A DNA stretch of 38,712 nt, from positions 1-38,712 of the forward strand of contig JANTGF010000040.1 in the NCBI GenBank assembly GCA_024763075.1, read 5' to 3'. This document shows, piece after piece, positions 16,068 to 24,876 of the stretch (position 1 is the first letter of the stretch; every line of letters starts with the position of its first letter). The position numbers and the translations under genes are program-made. This DNA comes from Bacteroidales bacterium (lineage in GTDB: Bacteria; Bacteroidota; Bacteroidia; Bacteroidales; VadinHA17). A model generated the notes under the pieces. The model did no database searches, was not told the DNA's origin, and saw only the letters and a list, made by a program, of their open reading frames with translations.

Positions 16068-18860
16068 TTACAAAGAGTAGTTAAAGCCAAAGGAAAATGA
16101 CCTTCCCAGCTTGAAAGAGGAATAATTATAATCCTTGCCTCTGTAGGAATATGTTTTGACAAAGCTTTCATTCAATATGTTTCTTGCTTTAAAGCTAATT
16201 GTAAATTTAGAACCTACTTTTTTCTTAAAGATAAAATCCAATGAATTATGAGGCAGTTCGTAAACGTTGGGTGTGCCACCCTGTACAACAATAGAAAGGC
16301 GAGGCCCGTTGACATTGTAAACCAGACGGGTATCTAGACCTATGTCATTGTTTTTATAGTTCAAATAAGTATTTATTATATAGGGTGCCTGTCCGTACAT
16401 ACTGCGGTAAGATGCAGCAGATGGGTCTGTCGCATGAATAACATCGAGTTCGTCTGAAGGAATGTTTACGATGGAATTTATTAATGCTACGTTTAGTCCG
16501 ATCTTCATATTTTTTAAAGCATTAATAAAGTCAAGATTTTTTCTGATTTCAAACTCCATTCCGAACAAATCTGCTCTGTCTGAATTCATAAAAGTAAGTT
16601 CGTTATTCCCGGCAGTTGTAACAAATGTTCGTTCGATAGGATCAATAAAACCTTTGTAAAACAGATCAAAAGATATAAGTTCTCCGGGTTTCATGGCATA
16701 CTCAAAACGCAAATCAACATTGTCAATCAGTGTGCGTTTCAGGTTTTCATTTCCTAGAAGGGTATAATCACCGGCAAATTCAAATGAGGCATAAGGTGCA
16801 AGCTCACGGAAGGAAGGTCGTGCCAAAGTACGAGTATAAGCTGCCCTAAAGTTCATATTTTTATTAAGTCTATAGGTCGTATTTATCGCGGGGAGAAAAT
16901 CTATGTTTTGAAGCTTTCCTTCGGGGTTTTCAGGATTGGCACTTTGCAAAAAGATGTCTGTTAATTCCATCCTTATGCCATAAATCAATTGTAATTTACT
17001 TCCAAACATTTGATTAGCAAGCAGATAGGCGGCAACAAGATTTTGGTAAGCGTCATAAGTGTTTGACAGCTGGGTAGCATCCTGTACATATACTCCATAT
17101 TTATCTGGATATTCAGGGATACTTTTCCCTATATTACTGTCATCGAGATATTCCGGTACAGAGCCCTGAAAGGATTCATTATTATCCACGATATCAAATC
17201 TGCGTTCTGAAAAATTTCTGTCTTTGATCATAAATTTTCCACCAAACATTAACTTTTCTTCCTGCCCGTTTCGAATATAGGGTAGTGTAATATCTAGTTT
17301 ACCGTCGTAATTTGTTTCTTTCATAAAACGCCAATAACGTGCAGGAACACTTTGTTTGGCAGGATCAATAACATAAACTTCTTCACCGTAGCTATTACTA
17401 TCAACTATATTGGTAAAGAACCTTAAATCGGGTTCATCCTGTCTCGAAACAGAATGAGAAAGTTGCCAATTAACTTTTAGATTATTTAAAGTGTTGATGG
17501 TATGCTCCCCTAATAGTTGCTCTGCTGAAAACGATCGTTGACTATATTTTAAGGTTCGGGTTTGAATATTTACTTCATGATAATCATTCCAACCCTCCTG
17601 GTAACGGGCAACTGAACTGCCTCCCTGATTTCTTAAAAGATTAAGGCTTATAGTAGAGTTTTTACTCAACTGTATGGATGCGCTGCCCATCAAACCCCAC
17701 AGCACATAATCGATGCCACGACGGTCGCTGTATTGAAGGTCTTTCTGTAAAAAGTCAGACGATTTATTGGTCAGGCTATACCTTCCATTTTCTCCGTTTT
17801 CGTAATAACGGTAATCGTGGTTATAGGAATAGCTGAAAAGATAACCGAACTTTTTTCCGAATAACTTCTTGTTGTCACCTAAAGAAATCTTAAATTCATG
17901 ATTCATCGGTGCTGCCCTGGTTGAAGGCTCCATTACCTTATTGAAGGAACGTGTAATATTATCTAATTTATCGTCATTCTCATAGCGAAATGGGATATAT
18001 CCCCGAGCCTCTCCGGGTATAGCTCTTGTTCCATCATCAAATCCAAGAAAATCCGTTTTTCCACCCTGATAGCTAAGGTAGTTATTATTTAAAGTAGCCT
18101 GGGTATTGTAACCTGCCGACGCAGAAATGTTAAGCATAAATTTTTCAGGAAACTTTTTGGTAACAATATTTACATAGCCTCCTGCATAATTGGCTGGTAA
18201 CTGCGGTGAAAATGTTTTATATACCATTATATTATCAATGATATTGCTTGGAAAAAGGTCGAGTTCAATATTGTTTTTTTCAGGGTCCATCGAAGGAACA
18301 ATTGAACCGTTAAGATCAGTACGCGAATAACGGTCGCCAAGACCACGAACGTAAACATATTTGCCATCCTGAATGGTAATACCACTTACTCTGCGAAGTG
18401 ATCCGGCAGCAGTTTTATCGCCATTCATAACAATTTCTTTGGCAGAGATACCATTAACACTGGTGGCAGATTTCATCTGAATGCTCACAATTGCATTTTC
18501 TGAATTGGTAATGGCCCGGGTTTTTATGACAACTCCATCAAGTCCCACAGCTGAGGGATTTAATTTAAAATTATATTCCAAAGTTTCATTGCCTTTTACC
18601 GTGATGGACCTGGAGATAGAAGTATATGAAATAAAGGAGCAAATAAGCTCATATTTTCCGGGCTTAACATCGCTTATCAAATAGTTACCATCTAAATCTG
18701 CGGTCGCACCAATAATTGTTCCCTTAAGCATCACATTGGCTCCAATCAAGGTTTCTCCCGTCTTTTGATCAATTATTTTTCCTTTTATAATAGCCTGTGA
18801 AAAGGTCAGATTACTCATTAAAAAGATCAATATGCTAGATAAATAATATTTTTTCATCAT
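16068..18860 (-). CDS. TonB-dependent outer-membrane receptor (CarboxypepD_reg-plug-barrel)
   Basis: A 930-residue outer-membrane transporter. A signal peptide (cleavage after TFSQ, about residue 22) precedes a carboxypeptidase-regulatory-like Ig domain (GKIIDQKTGETLIGANV, DLDGNYLI), then a plug domain with KTAAGSLRRVSGI, YVRGLGDRYSRTDLNG and YAGGYVNIVTKKFPE, then a 22-strand-type barrel ending in the aromatic-rich SFSFGFNYSL. The VRGLGDRYS plug subtype is frequent in Bacteroidota and uses TonB/ExbBD energy to import a ligand. Start choice between two adjacent ATGs is immaterial. It follows the beta-helix-like lipoprotein gene with an 84-bp gap that holds a strong hairpin with T-run, so it is probably made at a lower level from the same transcript. 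Given the Pho-box-like repeats upstream of that lipoprotein, uptake of a phosphorus-containing compound is the leading inference. Confidence 0.92.
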   Translation of the reverse strand: MMKKYYLSSILIFLMSNLTFSQAIIKGKIIDQKTGETLIGANVMLKGTIIGATADLDGNYLISDVKPGKYELICSFISYTSISRSITVKGNETLEYNFKLNPSAVGLDGVVIKTRAITNSENAIVSIQMKSATSVNGISAKEIVMNGDKTAAGSLRRVSGITIQDGKYVYVRGLGDRYSRTDLNGSIVPSMDPEKNNIELDLFPSNIIDNIMVYKTFSPQLPANYAGGYVNIVTKKFPEKFMLNISASAGYNTQATLNNNYLSYQGGKTDFLGFDDGTRAIPGEARGYIPFRYENDDKLDNITRSFNKVMEPSTRAAPMNHEFKISLGDNKKLFGKKFGYLFSYSYNHDYRYYENGENGRYSLTNKSSDFLQKDLQYSDRRGIDYVLWGLMGSASIQLSKNSTISLNLLRNQGGSSVARYQEGWNDYHEVNIQTRTLKYSQRSFSAEQLLGEHTINTLNNLKVNWQLSHSVSRQDEPDLRFFTNIVDSNSYGEEVYVIDPAKQSVPARYWRFMKETNYDGKLDITLPYIRNGQEEKLMFGGKFMIKDRNFSERRFDIVDNNESFQGSVPEYLDDSNIGKSIPEYPDKYGVYVQDATQLSNTYDAYQNLVAAYLLANQMFGSKLQLIYGIRMELTDIFLQSANPENPEGKLQNIDFLPAINTTYRLNKNMNFRAAYTRTLARPSFRELAPYASFEFAGDYTLLGNENLKRTLIDNVDLRFEYAMKPGELISFDLFYKGFIDPIERTFVTTAGNNELTFMNSDRADLFGMEFEIRKNLDFINALKNMKIGLNVALINSIVNIPSDELDVIHATDPSAASYRSMYGQAPYIINTYLNYKNNDIGLDTRLVYNVNGPRLSIVVQGGTPNVYELPHNSLDFIFKKKVGSKFTISFKARNILNESFVKTYSYRGKDYNYSSFKLGRSFSFGFNYSL

Positions 18861-18888
18861 TTTAATTTGGTATTTTACTTCGATATTT

Positions 18889-18931
18889 AAAAAGGGAAAA
18901 TACAGAGCTTCTCACCCCTCTGTATTTTCCC
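18889..18931 (-). terminator. Strong intercistronic hairpin with T-run
   Basis: A perfect 14-bp stem: GGGAAAATACAGAG pairs with CTCTGTATTTTCCC (arms 18894-18907 and 18918-18931) around a 10-nt loop. On the minus strand the stem is followed by TTTTT. It sits between the lipoprotein stop and the receptor start, so it should end or attenuate the lipoprotein transcript or protect its 3' end. Confidence 0.8.
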
Positions 18932-18944
18932 TGTATTATTATAA

Positions 18945-20363
18945 TTAGTTTTGAAAAAGTAAAGTCCAGCCCTCTGCCCAGTTACTACCCGAAGGATCAA
19001 AAGCACCTTTGTAGTTAACGCTTTCGAAACCTGACGGATAACTTGCTAAATTATCAGACACATTCCCTGTAGGAATGGGGTTAAAGTTTGGGTTGGAAGC
19101 AGTTGGATAGGTTATTCCGGGATCTTGATCAACCGTATTGTTAGCGGTAATAATATAAGCATCCAAAGCAGCCTGGGCAGTTGCCTCATCTTCATTAGAT
19201 ATACCATCTTTAGCATGAATTTTAAAAATTCCTGCACTGGTATTGTCAGCTACGTTAAAGAAAATATTATTTTCAACTTTTAATTCACCATCAATAAATC
19301 GTTTATAGCTGCAATCAGCAGTTAATCCATCTTTTAGTTCGATGTCAACACCTTTGGTTTGGTTAACAAATATCGAGTTGTAAAAATATCCTCCACCATT
19401 TGCACGGAAAGTCATAACCTTTGAACCGGCATCAGGCCCGCGGCCAATCCATGAGGCGTTGAAAACCATCCCACCGCCAAGTGGGGTTCCGTCCTCCGGT
19501 TCATCAGCACCATCAAGTTCTCCCATACGGTCTCCTGCATCAGGATCTTGAACAACCAACCAGAACTGGCCATTTCCACGGTATCCCTGGTCCCAGTCAA
19601 AGCCATCGTCTTTACAATAAGCAGAAATCATATATTTGGTATGAACGGTTCCGCCAAACCATTCATAACCATCGTCGTTGTTAGCGTAAACCTCAATATG
19701 TTCAATAGTTGTCCCGTCTCCTACAGCGCCAAATGTAAGTCCATTGATTTCATTGTCGGCTCCGATGTTTGTTCCTCCATGACGGATTGAAACATATTTC
19801 AATATGCCGGAATTATCATGGTCATCATCACCACCGTATTCACCTCTGGGCTCAGTTGTGGGTATGCCTTCTATGTTTTTAACATTGGGTACTGTGTTGA
19901 TTTTAGCATTACCCAGAAGAATTACACCACCCCAGAGACCTCTGTCATTTTTAGCTACAGAACCATTCAGGTCATCGGCCTCAGCAGTGAAGATAATGGG
20001 ATTCTGATTAGTCCCCTCAGCCATAATTTTGGCACCACGTGCAACAATCAATGCACTGGCATCTTCACCTTGTCCGGGCTTACCTTTAATTACAGTACCT
20101 GCCTCAATACTAAGTGTTTGTCCCTGGTTTACAAAAACCATGTGATTGAGTACCCATGTTTTGTCTTTGGTCCATTTCATTGTTCCTGTACCTTTACCAT
20201 GATCCGTAACAGTTACTGTGTTTCCATCAGTTACATATTCAGTATCATTTGGGTCTGGTTGCGGTCCGGGATCACTTTTTTTACAAGAACTTAAACCAAT
20301 GGCGAATGTCATTCCGCCTATTAACACATTTAATAAAAATTTCTTTGTCTTCATCTTTTTCAT
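18945..20363 (-). CDS. Lipoprotein, probable right-handed beta-helix, partner of the receptor
   Basis: A 472-residue predicted lipoprotein: hydrophobic leader ending GLSSC, with lipidated Cys at residue 27 and a KKSDPGPQPDPN tether. The body is repetitive and Gly/Asp/Asn-rich with recurring turns such as VRARGAKIM-like IVARGAKIMAEGT, GGVILLGNAKI, LKYVSIRHGG and IEVYANNDDGYEWFGG, which suggests a parallel beta-helix. Many Asp residues (GDDDHDNSG, DPDAGDRMGELDG) could bind metal. Homologues are sometimes labelled multidrug transporter, which the sequence does not support. Gene order lipoprotein-receptor suggests a surface ligand-binding partner of the TonB receptor. Promoter region carries five 11-bp TTAAG repeats resembling a Pho box, implying induction under phosphate limitation. 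Specific ligand unknown. Confidence 0.8.
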   Translation of the reverse strand: MKKMKTKKFLLNVLIGGMTFAIGLSSCKKSDPGPQPDPNDTEYVTDGNTVTVTDHGKGTGTMKWTKDKTWVLNHMVFVNQGQTLSIEAGTVIKGKPGQGEDASALIVARGAKIMAEGTNQNPIIFTAEADDLNGSVAKNDRGLWGGVILLGNAKINTVPNVKNIEGIPTTEPRGEYGGDDDHDNSGILKYVSIRHGGTNIGADNEINGLTFGAVGDGTTIEHIEVYANNDDGYEWFGGTVHTKYMISAYCKDDGFDWDQGYRGNGQFWLVVQDPDAGDRMGELDGADEPEDGTPLGGGMVFNASWIGRGPDAGSKVMTFRANGGGYFYNSIFVNQTKGVDIELKDGLTADCSYKRFIDGELKVENNIFFNVADNTSAGIFKIHAKDGISNEDEATAQAALDAYIITANNTVDQDPGITYPTASNPNFNPIPTGNVSDNLASYPSGFESVNYKGAFDPSGSNWAEGWTLLFQN

Positions 20364-20424
20364 AATTTTATTTTAGCATGATTAATTCAAATTGATAATG
20401 CAAAGAAATGTTGAAGTTTTTTCA

Positions 20425-20479
20425 TAATTATTAAGTTAATATTAAGTATGTATTAAGTTTATGTTAAGAAGATGTCAAG
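20425..20479 (-). promoter_or_regulatory. Pho-box-like array of five 11-bp repeats
   Basis: On the minus strand five consecutive 11-mers read CTTGACATCTT, CTTAACATAAA, CTTAATACATA, CTTAATATTAA and CTTAATAATTA, with TTAAG/TCAAG plus-strand starts at exactly 20431, 20442, 20453, 20464 and 20475. PhoB and PhoP response regulators bind 11-bp direct repeats (CTGTCAT units in E. coli, TTAACA units in Bacillus). The array ends 61 bp before the lipoprotein ATG, with a weak -7-like TTTCTTTG (20408-20401) between them. PhoB/PhoP control is inferred. Confidence 0.6.
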
Positions 20480-20583
20480 TGAATTAACCTGCATTAATAA
20501 GAATATACTTACAGATTTCCACCCCATTTATTTGCTTAAAGTCGAAAGCCTGAAAAATACAGGTTATTGTATGCCACTTTTCG

Positions 20584-20591
20584 TATATTTG
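20584..20591 (+). promoter_or_regulatory. -7 box of the 20.6 kb TonB receptor gene
   Basis: TATATTTG matches TAnnTTTG perfectly, 16 nt before the ATG at 20608. A -33 element at standard spacing is not obvious, so an activator may help. Confidence 0.4.
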
Positions 20592-20607
20592 ATACGAAGT
20601 ATTTTGG

Positions 20608-22872
20608 ATGATGAAAACCCTGATTGCTTTTCTGTCTGTAATTGTATTGAACTGCGGTGTTTTGTTTTCTCAGAATAAGGGAGTCATAAAAGGAAGTGTA
20701 TCTGACTCAAAAACGGGGCTACCTTTGCCGGGTGCAAATATATTCATTGATGAAAACACCGGAGTCACTTCAGACAGAAATGGAAATTTCGAAATGATTC
20801 TATCTCCTGGAAATTATAATTTTCATATTAAATATATTGGTTATCAGGATATTATAAGGGCGGTTAGTCTAAAGGAAAATGATTCCCTGAGTTTGGATAT
20901 TTCCCTGGTCCCGGCAATAGAGTTTTTACAGGAAATTGTTGTGAGCGCCGAAAAATCTGAACAAAAGCTTGCTCATGTTACCGTTTCAATGTCTTTGCTT
21001 AAGCCCAAACGTATTCTTGAAGATAACACTACATCACTCGATCAGGTTTTAAATAAAATGTCGGGGATTAATATTCTCGACGGGCAACCGAGTATCAGAG
21101 GAGGAGGCGGGTACAGCTATGGTGCCGGAAGCAGGGTCCTTGTTCTGGTAGATGGGCTGCCCTTAAAATCAGCTGATGCAGAGCATATTAAGTGGAGTTT
21201 TCTGCCTCTTGAAACACTCTCCCAGGCTGAAATCATCAAAGGTGCTTCTTCCGTTTTGTATGGGTCATCGGCATTGAACGGGGTGATAAATTTACGAACC
21301 AAAAATCCCGGAGCAGATCCGGAAACCATTTTCAAAGGATTTGGGGGATTTTACCTGAAACCAAAGCGAAAAGAAATGATATGGTGGGATTCACCCCGCT
21401 GGTTTGCCGGAGCTTCGTTCTCCCATGCAAGAAAGATAAAAAATCTGGATCTTACCATTGGAGCAAATGTATTTCAGGATAAAGGATACCGAGAAAATGA
21501 ATACGAAACACGGGGAAGGTTTGATCTGAAATTAAATCACAGGTCACAAAAGGTGAGAGGATTGTCTTATGGATTTAATGCAAGTACAATGATAACGAAG
21601 GAAGATGATTTTTTCCTTTGGCAGAACGCCGATTCCGGGGCTTACCGGCAAAACATCGCCGGAACTTCTTACTTGAACGGATTCCGGCTTTATGTTGATC
21701 CACATATCAGCTATTTTACCCAAAACGGAACCCGGCACAGCCTAAAAACCAGGTACTTCACCAACACCAATGATATCCCTGATAACCCGGATAAAAGCAA
21801 CCACTTTGATCTTTTTCTAGGGGAGTATCAGTTCCGGAAGAAGTTTTCGGAAAGCATCAAATGGACAATAGGTACCTATTTCAGTTTTTCTAAGGTTAGG
21901 GCAAACCTTTTTGGGGATCATAACCGAAACGAAACGGCAATTTTTACACAGTTGAGTGGCACATTATTCTCAAAACTAAAATATAATTTTGGTTTTAGAT
22001 GGGAAGGCTTCCGGTTAAACGAACTAACTGAAATATCACGTCCCCTGTTCAGAGCCGGGCTGAATTATCAGGTTTTCTCACATACGTTTCTCAGAGCTTC
22101 CACAGGGCAGGGTTACCGTTTTCCATCCATTGCGGAAAAGTTTGCCACAACCCAGGTAGGAGCATTGAATATTTTCCCTAATCCCGATCTGCAGTCAGAG
22201 ACCGGCTGGAGTGCTGAAATTGGTGCAATGCAGGGGTTTAAAACAGGAAAATGGACCGGTTATCTGGACCTTGCCTTTTTCAGGAATGAGTATAAAAATA
22301 TGATCGAATATACTTTTGGAGCTTATCCACCCGACTCCGTTCTGGTTCCGGGACTCGAAGACATAGGTTTTAAAGCATTGAATGTAGGCAATGCCCGAAT
22401 AACAGGTATTGAAATCATTGGAAATGCCGGTAGAAATTTTGGAAACCTTAAAGCAGATGTGCAGGCAGGATATACCTACATGAATCCGGTTGATTTAAAC
22501 ATTCCTAAAACAGATTCTACAAATAATATACTGAAATACCGGTTTCGCCATTCCCTGAAAGGGGATTTGAACGTTCAATGGAAAAGATGGGCAACCGGAA
22601 CAACAATTGTCTATAACAGTTTTATGGAACGGGTAGATTCGGTTTTTACGGACCCGCTTTTGGGCAACCTGATCCTGCCGGGATATCCTGATTACCGAAA
22701 AGAACATCAAACCGGATACCTCGTGTTTGATTTAAGGCTTTCCTGCCAATTATCCCAGGCCGCTCACCTGTCTTTTGTTGTAAAAAACCTGTTTAATGTT
22801 GAATATATGGGAAGGCCGGGAGATATTCTACCTCATAGAAACATTACCCTGCAATTTCTTTTGAAAATCTAA
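20608..22872 (+). CDS. TonB-dependent receptor (CirA/BtuB-like)
   Basis: A 754-residue outer-membrane receptor. A signal peptide (cleavage after LFSQ) is followed by a carboxypeptidase-regulatory-like domain (GSVSDSKTGLPLPGAN, SDRNGNFEM), a TonB-box-like EIVVSAEKSEQ near residue 110, and a plug with LDQVLNKMSGI, PSIRGGGG, VLVLVDGLPL, IIKGASSVLYGSSALNGVINL. The barrel contains YRFPSIAEKF and ends with VKNLFNVEYMGRPGDI and an aromatic-poor QFLLKI terminus. Its length and plug resemble siderophore/cobalamin receptors more than SusC-type receptors (about 1000 aa), so import of a metal complex or vitamin is likely; ligand undetermined. It diverges from the lipoprotein/receptor pair and converges with the T9SS protein, leaving only 8 bp between stop codons. 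Confidence 0.9.
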   Translation: MMKTLIAFLSVIVLNCGVLFSQNKGVIKGSVSDSKTGLPLPGANIFIDENTGVTSDRNGNFEMILSPGNYNFHIKYIGYQDIIRAVSLKENDSLSLDISLVPAIEFLQEIVVSAEKSEQKLAHVTVSMSLLKPKRILEDNTTSLDQVLNKMSGINILDGQPSIRGGGGYSYGAGSRVLVLVDGLPLKSADAEHIKWSFLPLETLSQAEIIKGASSVLYGSSALNGVINLRTKNPGADPETIFKGFGGFYLKPKRKEMIWWDSPRWFAGASFSHARKIKNLDLTIGANVFQDKGYRENEYETRGRFDLKLNHRSQKVRGLSYGFNASTMITKEDDFFLWQNADSGAYRQNIAGTSYLNGFRLYVDPHISYFTQNGTRHSLKTRYFTNTNDIPDNPDKSNHFDLFLGEYQFRKKFSESIKWTIGTYFSFSKVRANLFGDHNRNETAIFTQLSGTLFSKLKYNFGFRWEGFRLNELTEISRPLFRAGLNYQVFSHTFLRASTGQGYRFPSIAEKFATTQVGALNIFPNPDLQSETGWSAEIGAMQGFKTGKWTGYLDLAFFRNEYKNMIEYTFGAYPPDSVLVPGLEDIGFKALNVGNARITGIEIIGNAGRNFGNLKADVQAGYTYMNPVDLNIPKTDSTNNILKYRFRHSLKGDLNVQWKRWATGTTIVYNSFMERVDSVFTDPLLGNLILPGYPDYRKEHQTGYLVFDLRLSCQLSQAAHLSFVVKNLFNVEYMGRPGDILPHRNITLQFLLKI

Positions 22873-22880
22873 CCGGAATT

Positions 22881-23645
22881 TCAACGGGATTTAACCAGTT
22901 TATTATTGATGATTTGATCTTTATGGATTACAGAATAGAGATAAACCCCCGGTGGAAGCATATTCCCGGTAAATTTGAAGAAATTCCTGCCTGGTAAGTC
23001 CTTTCCTTTTTCTTGCCAGACCATGCGGCCCAGCATATTATAAACAAGCAGTTCAATTTCTCCAGGTGTACTCAGGGAATATCCTATCTGCGTGCTTTCC
23101 CTATAGGGATTGGGAAATGCGGCAAATACCCTGAACCCGTTGTTGTTAGTCAATTCTGAAAGGGAGGGAGCTTCAATCCGGATAAAGATGGAAGTATCAT
23201 CTACAACTGCAGGCATGGCAACAACATTTCCCAAAATATCAATAAAAGGAGTTACGGTAATACCCAGGTAAAATGTACCGGTGTCCGTTGGGGTACCGCT
23301 TAATGAAATACAATACACGGAATCGGGGAAAAACTCCCCGTACTCAGATTCGTAAATAATACCAGGGGGCATATTTAACACTGTATCAAGCCTTACTTTA
23401 ACCAGTGGTGTCGATACATCACCAATACCAGCTGAATCGGGTGAAATAATGGTAATGATCTCCTCATAGGGAACTCCCTGCATCCCGGAAGGAAGAGTAT
23501 CGGGACAAATTTCCCCGGGATTTCCTATATCTTCACAATTTGCCGTATCCGGAATACATTGTGAAAAACTGGTATAAGATGTTCCAATAATTAAAATAGG
23601 AACAAAAAAGCGAATCAAAAAAAAACTAAATACATCTCTTTTCAT
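22881..23645 (-). CDS. Small T9SS-sorted surface protein with Ig-like domain
   Basis: A 254-residue secreted protein. The ATG at 23645 is used rather than an upstream TTG at 23660: it gives MKRDVFSFFLIRFF, a normal signal peptide cleaved after FSQ. The middle contains a putative Ig/He_PIG-like module, with GVPYEEIITII at its start and LSGTPTDTGTFYLGITV at its end. The last 75 residues are a type IX sorting domain: FAAFPNPYRESTQIGY, LLVYNMLGRMVWQ, LPPGVYLYSV and NNKLVKSR. Export through T9SS and surface display follow from the family. It faces the CirA-like receptor, so no operon link is implied. Function unknown beyond being a small surface adhesin-like or structural protein. Confidence 0.82.
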   Translation of the reverse strand: MKRDVFSFFLIRFFVPILIIGTSYTSFSQCIPDTANCEDIGNPGEICPDTLPSGMQGVPYEEIITIISPDSAGIGDVSTPLVKVRLDTVLNMPPGIIYESEYGEFFPDSVYCISLSGTPTDTGTFYLGITVTPFIDILGNVVAMPAVVDDTSIFIRIEAPSLSELTNNNGFRVFAAFPNPYRESTQIGYSLSTPGEIELLVYNMLGRMVWQEKGKDLPGRNFFKFTGNMLPPGVYLYSVIHKDQIINNKLVKSR

Positions 23646-23649
23646 ATAC

Positions 23650-23657
23650 CAAATATA
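23650..23657 (-). promoter_or_regulatory. -7 box abutting the start of the T9SS protein gene
   Basis: The minus strand reads TATATTTG, a perfect TAnnTTTG, only 4 nt before the ATG at 23645. If used, transcription would begin at or near the start codon, giving a leaderless mRNA. Confidence 0.35.
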
Positions 23658-23815
23658 CAAAAAAGGTCTAAAAAAAAGAATACTCGCAGATTCTCCTAAG
23701 CATAATCATATTTTAAAAACATTAAAATACCAAATAAGGACCCTGGAATCTATTGATATACCATAAACTTATTTGTTTAACACTGATCAAATACATATAA
23801 CAGCTCATTTTTTCA

Positions 23816-23959
23816 TCAACCGGAAAAATATGGGCCAGTCCATCTGTATATCTCATCAGGTCCAGGCCCGGTATTAACCAGTTTCTTTATGAACTTTCCG
23901 TTTGTTGAAAATTTACAGACACCATCTTTGTTATAAGCTAATATATATTTATCAGGGAC
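23816..23959 (-). pseudogene. Fragment of a 6-bladed beta-propeller protein gene
   Basis: A 47-codon stretch between stop codons translates to a recognisable piece of the Bacteroidota 6-bladed beta-propeller (DUF4934/NHL-like) family: it runs YILAYNKDGVCKFSTNGKF and then IKKLVNTGPGPDEIYRWTG. The pattern of a strand, a D/NG turn, GKFI(R/K)K and GxGPxE is typical of one blade. No start codon, signal peptide or further blades can be read in any frame nearby. It lies between the NmrA gene and the T9SS protein gene and looks like a deletion remnant. Confidence 0.5.
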
Positions 23960-23972
23960 TCACCTATTGTAA

Positions 23973-24854
23973 TTACAAATTAAATACGTAGCTAAAGATA
24001 TGAGAAAATTCTTTAATGTCTGTTGGAGTAGTATTCTCCTCATTTCTTTCAGAAACGAATATTTCTCCGGCATTTAATCTTACCAAAAATTCGTTCATTT
24101 TGTCCGCTACACCTTCTGATGCTCCCATTCCCATGAAGGCAACTTTAAAATCGGCATATGGAAATTGAACATATTGCAAATCAGGTTTACCAATAGCAGT
24201 TCCGTAAACTTTTGCAATTTCTGCATAAGTTACATTACCTGCCCCTAATAAATCCTGGTGATTATTTCCGGCAAAATCCAAAGCCAGCAATCTTTTTGCG
24301 GCATAATCAGCAATGTCTTTTGTTGCAATTACCGGAAATGATAAGTCCGCTTTAATGGGAGAGCCCATTATGCCGGTTTCCTTAATCATACCAATCATAC
24401 TTAAAGTGTTTTCCATAAAATAGGCTGGTCGAAGATTAAGGGTATTCAAACCTTCAATCCCGTTAAATCTCTCTTCCATATTGTGCAAACCTAAAATTAT
24501 ACCGGAATTGCCGGATAAATGTGCCCCCTGACTACTCAGAGCAACTACATTTTTAACATTGCAGGTTTCCATGGCCTCTGCAATTGCATTTACGTGTTCC
24601 CTCTGAAATGCGGTGTAATCGACTGCTTGCATATTCATTGGAATGACAACATAAACGGCTCTTGCTCCGGCAAATGCCTTTTTTAGCAATTCTACATCAT
24701 TAGTGCTTCCCTGAAATAATTCGGCACCTTTTTCGATGAGGTCCTTTGCCTTTTCAGTGTCTCTTGCAATTATTCTTACTTTTTTACCTGCTTCAAGTAG
24801 TGTTGAAGCAATCACTTTACCGGTATTACCGGTAGCTCCTGTTATTACATACAT
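23973..24854 (-). CDS. NmrA-like NAD(P)-binding protein (atypical SDR)
   Basis: A 293-residue Rossmann protein of the NmrA/QorB-like atypical SDR group. The dinucleotide loop is TGATGNTG (5-12), followed by KVRIIARD after strand 2, a basic pattern often linked to NADP. Then come YVVIPMN, VVALSSQGAH and LRPAYFMEN, the typical family blocks; the YxxxK pair of classical SDRs is absent. Such proteins are quinone oxidoreductases or redox sensors. Last gene of the Rrf2-methyltransferase-NmrA operon, 22 bp after the methyltransferase, so it probably responds to the Rrf2 regulator, perhaps in redox or electrophile stress. Substrate unknown. Confidence 0.85.
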   Translation of the reverse strand: MYVITGATGNTGKVIASTLLEAGKKVRIIARDTEKAKDLIEKGAELFQGSTNDVELLKKAFAGARAVYVVIPMNMQAVDYTAFQREHVNAIAEAMETCNVKNVVALSSQGAHLSGNSGIILGLHNMEERFNGIEGLNTLNLRPAYFMENTLSMIGMIKETGIMGSPIKADLSFPVIATKDIADYAAKRLLALDFAGNNHQDLLGAGNVTYAEIAKVYGTAIGKPDLQYVQFPYADFKVAFMGMGASEGVADKMNEFLVRLNAGEIFVSERNEENTTPTDIKEFSHIFSYVFNL

Positions 24855-24876
24855 AATTTTTGATTTTAATTAACGA

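Noticed and set aside
20472-20678. 68-codon plus-strand open frame before the TonB receptor
   Set aside because: It overlaps the Pho-box-like array, the -7 box and the receptor start, and has no recognisable domain.
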